Source of the DNA: Candidatus Woesearchaeota archaeon
GTDB lineage: Archaea; Nanobdellota; Nanobdellia; Woesearchaeales; GW2011-AR4
Reading direction: 5' to 3'
Length of the DNA stretch: 39,855 bases
Assembly (NCBI GenBank): GCA_016192985.1
Contig: JACPTC010000010.1
Location: 1-39,855, forward strand
Part shown: one piece after another, positions 1 through 6,770 of the stretch
Layout of the letters: each line of letters begins with the position of its first letter
Position numbering within the stretch: the stretch's first letter is position 1
Position numbers and translations under genes: made by a program
The notes under the pieces: model-generated
Database searches by the model: none
Seen by the model: only the letters and a program-made list of their open reading frames with translations
What the model was told of the DNA's origin: nothing

Positions 1-96
1 AGGTATGTGAGGAAAGATAGGAATTGAAAGTATGCTGCTTGCGACGTGGTGATTACTGGCGTTGCCCATAGCAGACAGATATGGGACAAAGTATAA
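1..96 (+). other. Unassigned end of an upstream gene, possibly disrupted
   Basis: In frame 1 the first 27 bases read RYVRKDRN then TGA. After that stop the same frame continues open as KYAACDVVITGVAHSRQIW and ends DKV-TAA at 96, with no start codon. The second peptide loosely resembles the C-terminal half-repeat of MraZ/AbrB-fold proteins (..DVVIVGV..RIEIWDK), so this could be the tail of such a gene with an indel or a damaged junction. The first 18 bases are identical to 672-689 at the end of sufU. With only the edge visible, no product can be assigned. Confidence 0.25.
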
Positions 97-110
97 GAAA
101 AATAAAAAAA

Positions 111-262
111 TTCAATCCGTCGCTTCGCGACAAAAGTTACACTCGGCAAAAATTTTACTGCCAATAAATTTTTGCCTCGAATAATCAAAATAAATGGGCG
201 AGATGTTGCGATATGATAGAAAAGCAACATCGAGCACTAAAATTTGCCGAAGGCGGATTGAA
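111..262. repeat. Nested inverted-repeat (structured) intergenic element
   Basis: The outer arms TTCAATCCG (111-119) and CGGATTGAA (254-262) are perfect complements. Inside are GTCGC-ttc-GCGAC (119-131), GGCAAAAATTT (145-155) with AAATTTTTGCC (166-176), and GATGTTGC (202-209) with GCAACATC (224-231). An alternative long-range pairing joins 143-157 to 238-250 with a two-base bulge. It lies directly before the sufU promoter. It could be a small structured RNA, a MITE-like remnant with terminal inverted repeats, or terminators of the upstream gene. The pairings are seen; the role is not known. Confidence 0.55.
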
Positions 263-275
263 GGTTATAATCAAA
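263..275 (+). promoter_or_regulatory. TATA-type promoter of the sulfur cluster
   Basis: GGTTATAATCAAA lies about 25 bases before the sufU ATG at 294. No Shine-Dalgarno sequence precedes that ATG, which fits a leaderless archaeal transcript. Confidence 0.45.
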
Positions 276-293
276 TTGAAAAATTGATTTAAA

Positions 294-698
294 ATGGACA
301 ACACCGAATTAATGTATCAAGAGCAAATACTCGACCATTACAAGAATCCAAGGAATTTCGGCAGGATGGATAATGCAAGCGTGCATCATCACGAAAAAAA
401 TCCTCTTTGCGGTGACGAGATTGATATGTTTTTGGTAATTGGCAAGAACAAAAAAATCAATGATGTCAAGATTAACCCTCATGGATGCGCAATATCGGTT
501 GCAAGCGCTTCAATGCTGAGCGAGGAAATAAAAGGCAAATCAGTTGAAGAGATTGAAAGGCTCAAAAAAGAAAACATTTTAGAAATGCTTGGCATTCCAA
601 TAAGCCCAGTAAGGCTGAAATGCGCTTTATTGCCATTGGATACATTGAAAAACAGCATTTTGATATTTGAGAGGTATGTGAGGAAAGATGGTGCTTGA
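294..698 (+). CDS. sufU: SufU/NifU N-domain-type Fe-S scaffold or sulfur-transfer protein
   Basis: The protein (134 aa) belongs to the IscU/SufU family, which accepts sulfur from a cysteine desulfurase for Fe-S cluster assembly. The signature residues are present: Cys39 in NPLCGDEID with Asp41, Cys65 in HGCAIS, and Cys110 in LKCAL. The N-terminus (YQEQILDHYKNPRNFG) is typical and the length is normal for a stand-alone scaffold. The ATG follows a TATA element at leaderless distance. The next gene starts inside the last 11 bases, so translation is probably coupled. No cysteine desulfurase is visible; it may lie upstream or elsewhere. Confidence 0.93.
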   Translation: MDNTELMYQEQILDHYKNPRNFGRMDNASVHHHEKNPLCGDEIDMFLVIGKNKKINDVKINPHGCAISVASASMLSEEIKGKSVEEIERLKKENILEMLGIPISPVRLKCALLPLDTLKNSILIFERYVRKDGA

Positions 699-1140
699 TA
701 CGCTTTTGGTTGAAGCCATAGAAGGAATGGGCATCGGAATTTTACCTATCCTTCAAGATGAAGTCCTAGATAATCTCAAAATAGAAAAACTCGAAAGAAA
801 TGGAAGATCATCGGCAGCAGAACTAGCAAGGAAAGTTGTTGATATTAAGTCCAGGGCATTTACCGATGGCAGAAATGGCTTTTTTAGAGGAATGGCTGGA
901 AGATTATACGGTGCATTAAGAAGCATATCATCTGGCAATAAGCCAGAAAATGTAATTGTGTCCGCTTATAGTGGCGATAATGGGAATGATGGTTGTGAAC
1001 TGCACATTGCAGTAGTCTATCCATGGGGCGAAAAGACCGGAACATTTCATTTATGGCAATCTAGGAAAGATTGGCTATCATTGGATGTTTGTTACTTGAA
1101 TGCTGTGATGGGATATAAAACCGAACTGAGAGTCCATTAG
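688..1140 (+). CDS. Unknown protein between sufU and sufC
   Basis: I do not recognise this 150-aa protein. Its ATG lies within the last codons of sufU (11-base overlap) and its stop is 9 bases before sufC, so it is almost certainly part of the same transcript. The N-terminal half looks helical and basic (EKLERNGRSSAAELARKVV). The C-terminal half is rich in aromatic and beta-forming residues (VIVSAYSGD, ELHIAVVYPWGEK, TFHLWQSRKDW). There are only two cysteines, not arranged as a cluster site, and no SufB or SufD motif. The operon position suggests a role linked to Fe-S assembly, but that is inference only. Confidence 0.75.
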   Translation: MVLDTLLVEAIEGMGIGILPILQDEVLDNLKIEKLERNGRSSAAELARKVVDIKSRAFTDGRNGFFRGMAGRLYGALRSISSGNKPENVIVSAYSGDNGNDGCELHIAVVYPWGEKTGTFHLWQSRKDWLSLDVCYLNAVMGYKTELRVH

Positions 1141-1149
1141 AGAGAAAAA

Positions 1150-1782
1150 ATGACAGACGAACTAATCATCAAGGACTTGCACGTAAGCGTTGAAGGGCAG
1201 AATATTTTGAACGGTGTAGACCTAGTTGTAAGAAAAGGCGAAGTGTGCGCCTTGATGGGGCCCAATGGAAGCGGAAAGTCCACATTGGCTTATACTTTAA
1301 TGGGGCATCCAAAATACACAGTTGACAAAGGCGAGGCATGGTACAATTCTGTAAAGCAAAACCAAATAAGCGTTCCTGATTTTGTAAAATTATTAAGGGA
1401 AAAAATGAAATTGTTGAAAATTGACGACTCGTTCAGCAGAAGGTACTTGAATGAAGGGTTTTCAGGAGGAGAGAAAAAAAGGGCGGAAATTTTGCAGTTG
1501 GCAGTTTTGCAGCCGGAGATGGCAATACTTGATGAAACGGATTCTGGCTTGGACATAGACTCATTAAAGATAGTTGCAAATGGCATTAACACACTAATTG
1601 GACCAGACAGAGGCATATTGGTCATAACACATTACCAACGATTGCTTAACTATATAACTCCAGACAGGGTTCACGTAATGGTTAAAGGAAAAATCGTCAA
1701 AAGCGGCGGAAAAGAATTGGCGCATGAATTAGAGGCAAAGGGCTATGATTCCATTATCAAGGAAGCCGAAGCTCAGGTTTAA
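1150..1782 (+). CDS. sufC: SufC-like Fe-S assembly ATPase lacking the Q-loop segment
   Basis: This ABC-type ATPase of the SUF system has Walker A GPNGSGKST (37-45), signature FSGGEKKR (104-111), Walker B MAILDETDSGLD (124-135) with Glu129, and H-loop His161 in ITHYQR. All are close to textbook SufC. The length is 210 aa against about 248-250 for the family. The deficit falls between KGEAWYN and ISVPDFVKLL, where SufC normally carries the FLAFQYPxEIPGV segment with the Q-loop glutamine; about 30 residues are missing in frame. It could be a real lineage-specific deletion, a sub-functional copy or an assembly deletion. SufB and SufD, the usual partners, are not in the window. Confidence 0.92.
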   Translation: MTDELIIKDLHVSVEGQNILNGVDLVVRKGEVCALMGPNGSGKSTLAYTLMGHPKYTVDKGEAWYNSVKQNQISVPDFVKLLREKMKLLKIDDSFSRRYLNEGFSGGEKKRAEILQLAVLQPEMAILDETDSGLDIDSLKIVANGINTLIGPDRGILVITHYQRLLNYITPDRVHVMVKGKIVKSGGKELAHELEAKGYDSIIKEAEAQV

Positions 1783-1787
1783 AAACA

Positions 1788-1802
1788 AAAAGTTTATATT
1801 CA
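1788..1802 (+). promoter_or_regulatory. Probable TATA promoter for the A-type carrier gene
   Basis: AAAAGTTTATATTCA sits just after the sufC stop and about 50 bases before the ATG at 1851. This suggests a separate or additional transcript with a short leader. Confidence 0.35.
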
Positions 1803-1850
1803 ATAAACAGTAAAGAGAGTAAAGAATCAAAAAAAGGACAATTAATCAGA

Positions 1851-2192
1851 ATGCAACAATCAAAAGAAATCATTGTAACATTAACGGAAAAGGCAGCTGA
1901 AAAAGCAAAAAAACTGCTGGAAAAAGATGGCAAGCAGGGCTACGGCTTAAGAGTTGGTGTAGTGGCAGGAGGCTGTTCAAGCTATATGTATGATATAGGA
2001 TTTGAAAAAACTCCAAAAGGAAATGACACAGTGATTGAGGAAAAAGGAGTCAAGGTGTTTATTAATCCCGAAAGTTTAGCCTTTATGAAAGGCGCAACAG
2101 TTGATTATAATGACACATTAACGAACGCAGGGTTTAAAATAAAAAACCCAAATGTCAAAACCAGCTGCGCATGCGGTCATTCTGTTGGGTAG
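1851..2192 (+). CDS. HesB/IscA-type (A-type) Fe-S carrier
   Basis: This 113-aa protein is an A-type carrier that passes Fe-S clusters from scaffold to target proteins. The three conserved cysteines are present: Cys42 in GGCSSYMYDIGF, and Cys106 and Cys108 in the C-terminal SCACG. The core GLRVGVVAGGCS and the VFINPESLAFMKGATVDYN strand-helix are typical. It lies 68 bases downstream of sufC with its own TATA-like element, so it may be transcribed both with and apart from sufUC. Length and motifs are normal for the family. Confidence 0.93.
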   Translation: MQQSKEIIVTLTEKAAEKAKKLLEKDGKQGYGLRVGVVAGGCSSYMYDIGFEKTPKGNDTVIEEKGVKVFINPESLAFMKGATVDYNDTLTNAGFKIKNPNVKTSCACGHSVG

Positions 2193-2242
2193 TATTTTAA
2201 CAATATTTATTAATTGTTGTTTATTTCTTCAGAAGCATTAGC

Positions 2243-2452
2243 ATGATAAGCGTAAAAGTATTTGTTGACAGGGAGAACAAAAATACTGAGATTAGATTAA
2301 CTGATAATTCGGTTGTCAGCGACTTGCTAAAAAAACTTAGGGTAAATCCAGTTACTGTGCTGGTTTCAAGAAACAATCAATTGATTTTGGATGAAGAGCG
2401 ATTAAATAACAATGATGAGATAAAGATTTTGAGCGTTATTTCAGGTGGTTGA
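2243..2452 (+). CDS. ThiS/MoaD/TtuB-type ubiquitin-like sulfur carrier
   Basis: The 69-aa product has the beta-grasp pattern of small sulfur carriers and ends exactly in ISGG. The terminal Gly-Gly is where an E1-like enzyme adenylates the protein to form the thiocarboxylate. The adjoining TtuA/Ncs6-like thiolase makes a TtuB/SAMP2-like role in tRNA 2-thiolation the most likely one, though thiamine (ThiS) or molybdopterin (MoaD) roles cannot be excluded from sequence alone. No E1-like activating enzyme is visible in the window. The next gene starts on the stop codon, indicating translational coupling. Confidence 0.85.
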   Translation: MISVKVFVDRENKNTEIRLTDNSVVSDLLKKLRVNPVTVLVSRNNQLILDEERLNNNDEIKILSVISGG

Positions 2453-2859
2453 ATGTGGGTGGAGAAGATGCAGGGCAATCTGGATTTAGTTTAGCAGATA
2501 GAGCTAGGGATGTGGGTGGCAGTAAATTTGCGCGTGCGAATGAGCTTTACAAGCTGTTTGGCCTCTTTAGAGGAGACCTTGAAGCTATTATAGGATACGC
2601 AAGATTGTTTCTGCAAGGGACAGAAGAGTCAAGAGGAAATGAAGATGCCAAGCAACAGGCTTATGAACTGCTTAACGGAATTAAGGCGTATTTTTGCGAG
2701 CAGGTTCTAATGTATCCAACTGGAGTGGAAATGCTGGCTGCGAAAGCAAAAGAGATTGTTCCTAAATTTGAGTCAGGCATGGCAAGGGTATTTGAGCGGC
2801 GTGAGCCTGAAGGGATAGAAGAAATGGATACTGCTTACAGATTGATTTGGGGACCATGA
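2449..2859 (+). CDS. Unknown helical protein coupled to the sulfur-carrier gene
   Basis: I do not recognise this 136-aa protein. The frame can start at TTG 2449, overlapping the TGA of the sulfur-carrier gene, or at GTG 2455; no in-frame ATG is available. It is predicted mostly helical, with LYKLFGLFRGDLEAIIGYARLF and a segment ending ELLNGIKAYFCEQVLMY. That segment resembles the (G/A)AxYFxxxxV motif shared by the three small proteins at 5107-6384, so it may be a distant member of that set. Its tail overlaps the next gene's start (ATGA at 2856), so it sits between two sulfur-transfer genes in one operon. Confidence 0.7.
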   Translation: MNVGGEDAGQSGFSLADRARDVGGSKFARANELYKLFGLFRGDLEAIIGYARLFLQGTEESRGNEDAKQQAYELLNGIKAYFCEQVLMYPTGVEMLAAKAKEIVPKFESGMARVFERREPEGIEEMDTAYRLIWGP

Positions 2860-3779
2860 ACTGCTGCAACGAAAAATCAGTTATAGCGCTGCCTTCGGGC
2901 GAGAAGCTTTGCAAGAACCATTTCATAGTGTATTTTGAGGGCAAAGTATTCAGGACAATAAGGCAGTTTGACTTAATTGGCAAGGAAGAGAATTTGGGAG
3001 TTGCGTTGTCCGGCGGCAAAGATTCATTGACTCTTTTGCACATCTTAAAAAGGTTGTCTGAACAAAATCCCAAAATAAGGATTAATGCAATTGCAATAGA
3101 TGAGGGAATTAAGGGTTACAGGGACAAAACATTAGAAAAGGCTAAAGAATTTTGTGATAGAAACAGCATAAGATTGAATATTTTCTCGTATAAAGAAGAA
3201 TTCGGGTTGACTTTGGATGAGATATTGAAAATCTTAAATGTCAAACCATGCACAATATGCGGTATATTCAGAAGATACTTGTTAAACAAAAAATCGAGAG
3301 AGCTGAAATTGACAAAGCTTGCCACAGGCCATAATCTTGACGATGAATGCCAGTCAATCCTTATGAATCAGATGAAGAACAATATAGTGGCATCAGCCAG
3401 GCTAGGAGCAAAAGTTGGTTTGATTCAGAACAGCATGTTCGTTCAAAGAATAAAGCCGTTATACCTATGCACAGAAAAGGAAGTAACAGCCTATGCTTTC
3501 TTAAATGGGCTTCTTGAAGAATTTACAGAATGTCCAAATGTCCCGCAGTCATTCAGGGCGCAAGTCAGGGACATGTTGAATGGTTTGGAAAACAAGTTTC
3601 CCGGGACCAAGTACTCAATTGTGAATTCGTTCCTGCAGAATCTGCCATCGTTAAAACAAAGGTTTAAAAATGAAGAAGTAAAAGCATGCGCTAAATGCAA
3701 CGAGCCAAGCGCGAATGAGATTTGCAATGCCTGTGTTTATTTGGGAAAATTAAATAATATATTAACTGGGGTAAAATAA
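2856..3779 (+). CDS. TtuA/Ncs6/TtcA-family tRNA 2-thiolation enzyme
   Basis: This PP-loop ATPase activates a tRNA base (probably wobble U34 or T54) by adenylation and inserts sulfur. The PP-loop SGGKDS is at residues 52-57 from the ATG. An N-terminal zinc motif (Cys3/Cys4, Cys19, His22), the central CTICG cysteines with GHNLDDE, and the C-terminal CAKC...CNAC zinc pair follow the TtuA/Ncs6 layout. In that family the central cysteines hold a [4Fe-4S] cluster. The ATG at 2856 overlaps the preceding stop and is preferred over an in-frame TTG three codons earlier. Together with the Gly-Gly carrier and Suf genes it forms a coherent sulfur-relay cluster. Confidence 0.9.
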   Translation: MNCCNEKSVIALPSGEKLCKNHFIVYFEGKVFRTIRQFDLIGKEENLGVALSGGKDSLTLLHILKRLSEQNPKIRINAIAIDEGIKGYRDKTLEKAKEFCDRNSIRLNIFSYKEEFGLTLDEILKILNVKPCTICGIFRRYLLNKKSRELKLTKLATGHNLDDECQSILMNQMKNNIVASARLGAKVGLIQNSMFVQRIKPLYLCTEKEVTAYAFLNGLLEEFTECPNVPQSFRAQVRDMLNGLENKFPGTKYSIVNSFLQNLPSLKQRFKNEEVKACAKCNEPSANEICNACVYLGKLNNILTGVK

Positions 3780-3780
3780 A

Positions 3781-4398
3781 ATGGATTATCATCAGCCACC
3801 GGCAATTGTGGAAAGGATTGAAGATCCTGCTAATTGCGGCAGCAAACTGCAAAGATTGATGAATGGGAACCTAAGCCCTAAAGAGATTTCTGAAATAACG
3901 ATGGTGCATCCGATCTCGATAGAAGATAGATTGGCGTATTTTCCTCCTCCAAGCGCGAGACAAGTTCCCAACATTAGAGAAGGCTTATCAGCACCATTTT
4001 CTTACATATTTTATAGGAATCAGAAATCTGAAAGAGGCTGGGACTTCGCTCTTGTTATAACTAAGAAGGGTGTTCCAGTTGGAGTGTATTACAACAGGGG
4101 AAAAGTTATCAGTGCTTATGGGATGGTTGTACCCAGCGACATAGTTTTTGACTTTTATCAAAATCCACTAAATCATCATGAAGAGGGTTTTGATCTTGAA
4201 AATCTAAAGCTATATATAAGCAGATCGCTGGCCGTTTGCACAAATGAGATGAGAGCGAGGCTTGATGGTGAATTCAAAGAAAGATCTAAACAACAAAAAC
4301 CGCAAAATAAAAAAGGCCAGATTCCAGACATTTATATGCAAAAAAGATCACAAGTTCCTAAACAACAAAAGTTTATGAGACAAAAAATAGTTGGATAA
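3781..4398 (+). CDS. Unknown protein at the end of the sulfur operon
   Basis: I do not recognise this 205-aa product. The ATG follows the thiolase stop by one base, so it belongs to the same operon. The middle (WDFALVITKKGVPVGVYYNRG, VISAYGMVVP) looks like a small alpha/beta domain. The last 40 residues are a low-complexity Lys/Gln/Arg tail (ERSKQQKPQNKKGQ), plausibly disordered and nucleic-acid binding. No cysteine-cluster or catalytic signature is visible. A link to tRNA modification is suggested by position only. Confidence 0.75.
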   Translation: MDYHQPPAIVERIEDPANCGSKLQRLMNGNLSPKEISEITMVHPISIEDRLAYFPPPSARQVPNIREGLSAPFSYIFYRNQKSERGWDFALVITKKGVPVGVYYNRGKVISAYGMVVPSDIVFDFYQNPLNHHEEGFDLENLKLYISRSLAVCTNEMRARLDGEFKERSKQQKPQNKKGQIPDIYMQKRSQVPKQQKFMRQKIVG

Positions 4399-4402
4399 GC
4401 AA

Positions 4403-4416
4403 AAAGTATTTATACC
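4403..4416 (+). promoter_or_regulatory. TATA promoter of the superoxide dismutase gene
   Basis: AAAGTATTTATACC lies about 50 bases before the ATG at 4462, leaving a leader of roughly 25 bases. This fits the Shine-Dalgarno sequence that follows. Confidence 0.45.
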
Positions 4417-4446
4417 TTAAAGACATACAAAAAGCTAAATAAAATC

Positions 4447-4452
4447 GGAGGT
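4447..4452 (+). promoter_or_regulatory. Strong Shine-Dalgarno site of sod
   Basis: GGAGGT ends nine bases before the sod ATG at 4462. It stands out because most genes in this window appear leaderless, and it implies a leadered, highly translated transcript. Confidence 0.6.
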
Positions 4453-4461
4453 CGATTAAAA

Positions 4462-5070
4462 ATGCACACATTGCCAAAGTTACCATACGCCTATAATGCG
4501 CTTGAGCCTTATATTGATGAATTAACTATGACGATACACCATACAAAGCATCATCAAGCCTATATTGACAAATTAAATGGCGCAATTAAAGGGACAAAGT
4601 TTGAAAATATAGATGTTGACGAACTTATTAAGAAATTGAATGATGTGCCTGAAAACATAAGGACTGCTGTAAGAAACCACGGAGGAGGGCATTCAAATCA
4701 CACTTTCTTCTGGGAGATTATGGCTCCTGATGCAGGCGGCGAGCCGCATGGAAATGTTGCAGAAGCAATAGAAAGCACTTTTGGCACCTTTGACAAGTTC
4801 AAGGAAGAGTTCACAAACGCTGGCTTGAACAGGTTTGGCTCAGGATGGGCATGGCTCGTTGTAAATAGTGGAAAATTGGAAGTTTACAGCACTGCAAATC
4901 AAGACAGCCCGATAATGGAAGGAAAAACTCCGATTTTGGGAGTTGATGTGTGGGAGCATGCGTACTACATTCTTTATAAGTCAGCACGAGTGGAATATCT
5001 AAAGAATTTCTGGAATGTTATAAACTGGCGACAAGTAGAAGAAAATTATAAGAAAGCCGTTAAGAAGTAA
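4462..5070 (+). CDS. sod: Fe/Mn superoxide dismutase
   Basis: The enzyme converts superoxide to oxygen and hydrogen peroxide in the cytoplasm. The protein is 202 aa, normal for the family. The metal ligands are His26 in TIHHTKHH, His80 in HSNHTFFW, and Asp162 and His166 in DVWEHAYY. The [13 protein letters not shown] opening and FGSGWAWLV are diagnostic. The metal (Fe or Mn) cannot be decided reliably by eye. It appears to be transcribed alone from its own TATA box with a strong ribosome-binding site. It neighbours Fe-S genes, which are sensitive to superoxide. Confidence 0.97.
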   Translation: MHTLPKLPYAYNALEPYIDELTMTIHHTKHHQAYIDKLNGAIKGTKFENIDVDELIKKLNDVPENIRTAVRNHGGGHSNHTFFWEIMAPDAGGEPHGNVAEAIESTFGTFDKFKEEFTNAGLNRFGSGWAWLVVNSGKLEVYSTANQDSPIMEGKTPILGVDVWEHAYYILYKSARVEYLKNFWNVINWRQVEENYKKAVKK

Positions 5071-5087
5071 TTAATCACAAGATTAAC

Positions 5088-5101
5088 AGATAAATTTATT
5101 T
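5088..5101 (+). promoter_or_regulatory. TATA-like element before the first small helical gene
   Basis: AGATAAATTTATTT lies 10-35 bases before the candidate starts TTG 5107 and ATG 5125. The ATG is the better fit to a leaderless transcript. Confidence 0.35.
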
Positions 5102-5106
5102 ATTAG

Positions 5107-5445
5107 TTGTCAAATTATAAAGTTATGCGGAGTTCATTGGAAAGAATTGCAAAAGAACGGCCAGATGAGCTAATCATTCTGAATGATTTTGAGCCTCATT
5201 GGTATCAGCTTGGCCAATTATATGATGAAAAGTTAGGTAGAATACAGCTAAGTGAAACTTTAAGGGAGATTTTCGAATTGTACATGTCACGCTTGCTGTT
5301 GCCTGTAAAGTTCTCGTTTCATAAAGAGCTAAAAAAACTTGCTCATGGCTATATAAGACGAGATGAAATAGGAAGAGGTGCTTATTGCCTTGGCGCAGCT
5401 CATTACTTTTGGCAGAATTTTGTTGTTTTGGATAAAAAATGTTAG
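5107..5445 (+). CDS. Small helical protein of unknown function, paralogue 1 of 3
   Basis: The open frame begins at TTG 5107; ATG 5125 (MRSSLERI) is a better distance from the TATA-like element and may be the true start, giving 106 aa. The product is helical. It contains LYDEKLGRIQLSETLREIF and, near its end, LGAAHYFWQNFVVL. The next two genes carry matching elements (IYDARYGMAQL with MEAARYFRRTYV; WYDLATRRIDT with AAADYFRRQFI), which suggests a tandem paralogous family. Its stop overlaps the next ATG by 7 bases. No known domain is recognised. Confidence 0.65.
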   Translation: MSNYKVMRSSLERIAKERPDELIILNDFEPHWYQLGQLYDEKLGRIQLSETLREIFELYMSRLLLPVKFSFHKELKKLAHGYIRRDEIGRGAYCLGAAHYFWQNFVVLDKKC

Positions 5446-5753
5446 AAAGAAGATTAACACTAGTTGCAAAAAATCATTTTAATCCAGACGGGGTAAGATG
5501 GGAATCTGAAGATATTAAGAGGGTATTGACAATTTATGATGCAAGATATGGAATGGCACAATTAACAGGTGAAGAGTTAAGGCAACACCAAATCGTAATA
5601 GAAGGATTAGATGACGAAAGAAGAATTCGCTTGTATAATGAAATGTCAAGAATAGCTGGATTGTTGGCACTGACCAGCCCGGCAGAATCAAAAAGGTTGA
5701 TGGAAGCAGCAAGGTATTTTCGAAGAACATACGTAAATGTTTATGCCGTATGA
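5439..5753 (+). CDS. Small helical protein of unknown function, paralogue 2 of 3
   Basis: This 104-aa protein starts at an ATG inside the end of the preceding gene, so the two are probably co-translated. It repeats the family layout: IYDARYGMAQLTGEELRQ, a charged middle, then EAARYFRRTYVNVY near the C-terminus. Arg and Glu are abundant and there are no cysteines, membrane helix or signal peptide, so a soluble helical protein is likely. Function unknown. Confidence 0.7.
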   Translation: MLERRLTLVAKNHFNPDGVRWESEDIKRVLTIYDARYGMAQLTGEELRQHQIVIEGLDDERRIRLYNEMSRIAGLLALTSPAESKRLMEAARYFRRTYVNVYAV

Positions 5754-5794
5754 ATTATTTTTCCATAGCTCAAGATTAGTTTGAGATTAAGTTA

Positions 5795-5805
5795 AATTTA
5801 TAAAT
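5795..5805 (+). promoter_or_regulatory. TATA promoter of the third small helical gene
   Basis: AATTTATAAAT lies about 27 bases before ATG 5827, the spacing expected for a leaderless archaeal mRNA. Confidence 0.5.
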
Positions 5806-5826
5806 AGTTTTATTTATCCTTACAAC

Positions 5827-6384
5827 ATGAATTCGCAATATGGGCCGGTAGTAGCTGCATTAAATAATTATCGTGTAAATGAAAACAATGTTGTGACGAA
5901 TTATTTAATGGCTGCTCTGCGTTGGTATGATTTAGCCACAAGACGCATCGATACAGATTCTAGGATCGAAAGAATCATTAGAAATGAATTTCTTGAATCG
6001 TCTACATTTTATAGAGCAAGAATTCATGAAATGTTAAGAAAACAAGTTGACAAATTAAGAAGCATTGGTAATTTGAAAGAAAAATTGGGTGAAAAGGAAA
6101 AAGGGCAAGAGTTGAGGGAGATAGCTGATTATGTAGCTGCAGCGGCAGATTATTTCAGAAGACAGTTTATACCGCAAATAGGTGTTAGAACTCCGGAATT
6201 TTTTCTTACCTCAGTGGATGGTGCTATTCAAGGTGGAAATGAGCATCCTTATAAAAGGCAAAGGTCCGCTCCAGACGATCCTCGCAGAGAAAGATTTGAA
6301 GTGGTAGGTGACATAATAACACCATCACAGTTAAAAAGGTTAGTTATTCCTCAGGACCATCCTCTACACATCCTTTTTTCTTAG
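5827..6384 (+). CDS. Helical protein of unknown function, paralogue 3 of 3
   Basis: This 185-aa protein shares the WYDLATRRID...AAADYFRRQFIPQ pattern of its two upstream neighbours but is longer. It has an extra Lys/Glu-rich helix (LKEKLGEKEKGQELREI) and a C-terminal extension rich in Pro, Arg and His after residue 125. It has its own promoter. Its last 41 bases overlap the end of the convergent zinc-ribbon gene, so the two mRNAs would be complementary at their 3' ends. Function unknown. Confidence 0.7.
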   Translation: MNSQYGPVVAALNNYRVNENNVVTNYLMAALRWYDLATRRIDTDSRIERIIRNEFLESSTFYRARIHEMLRKQVDKLRSIGNLKEKLGEKEKGQELREIADYVAAAADYFRRQFIPQIGVRTPEFFLTSVDGAIQGGNEHPYKRQRSAPDDPRRERFEVVGDIITPSQLKRLVIPQDHPLHILFS

Positions 6385-6769
6385 CCTCTTTCAATTTCTT
6401 AGTCAACCCAATCTTCTTTTTGCATTTCTGGCATTCAAAAACGTAAGAAGGGGCTCCTTCAAAAGTTTTCCTTTTGTATTCTGTTACTGTCTCGCCTTCA
6501 TTTCCGCAGTAGGGGCATTTGTATTCAACGTTAAGCAATAAGCTATTTTCAACCTGCTCATTGCTCTCCTTATAGCCGCAGGAATAGCATATATAATGGT
6601 CAGCTTTTTTATCTATTTTGCCTCCCTTTTTCTGAGGCTTTCCCATCACATCATTTTTGCATTTAGGGCAGTCTTTTCTGAAAACCCACGCCATTGCACT
6701 TCCGCTTTCTATTGTTCTATTTGTAAAATAAACACATTCCTCCATGCTGTTCGGTTTTTTCAATGCCAT
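6344..6769 (-). CDS. Multi-CxxC zinc-ribbon protein
   Basis: The 141-aa product contains CPKC, CYSC, CPYC and CQKC pairs, enough for two zinc ribbons, with a Lys-rich linker (KPQKKGGKIDKKAD) and a Lys-rich tail. Such ribbons are common in archaeal transcription- or RNA-associated proteins; the exact role is unknown. The start lies one base after the stop of the upstream lipoprotein gene, so they form a two-gene operon. The 3' end overlaps the convergent gene at 5827-6384. Confidence 0.8.
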   Translation of the reverse strand: MALKKPNSMEECVYFTNRTIESGSAMAWVFRKDCPKCKNDVMGKPQKKGGKIDKKADHYICYSCGYKESNEQVENSLLLNVEYKCPYCGNEGETVTEYKRKTFEGAPSYVFECQKCKKKIGLTKKLKEAKKKGCVEDGPEE

Positions 6770-6770
6770 C

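Noticed and set aside
1290-1625. 111-aa minus-strand frame
   Set aside because: It lies fully inside sufC, whose conserved motifs establish the real frame.
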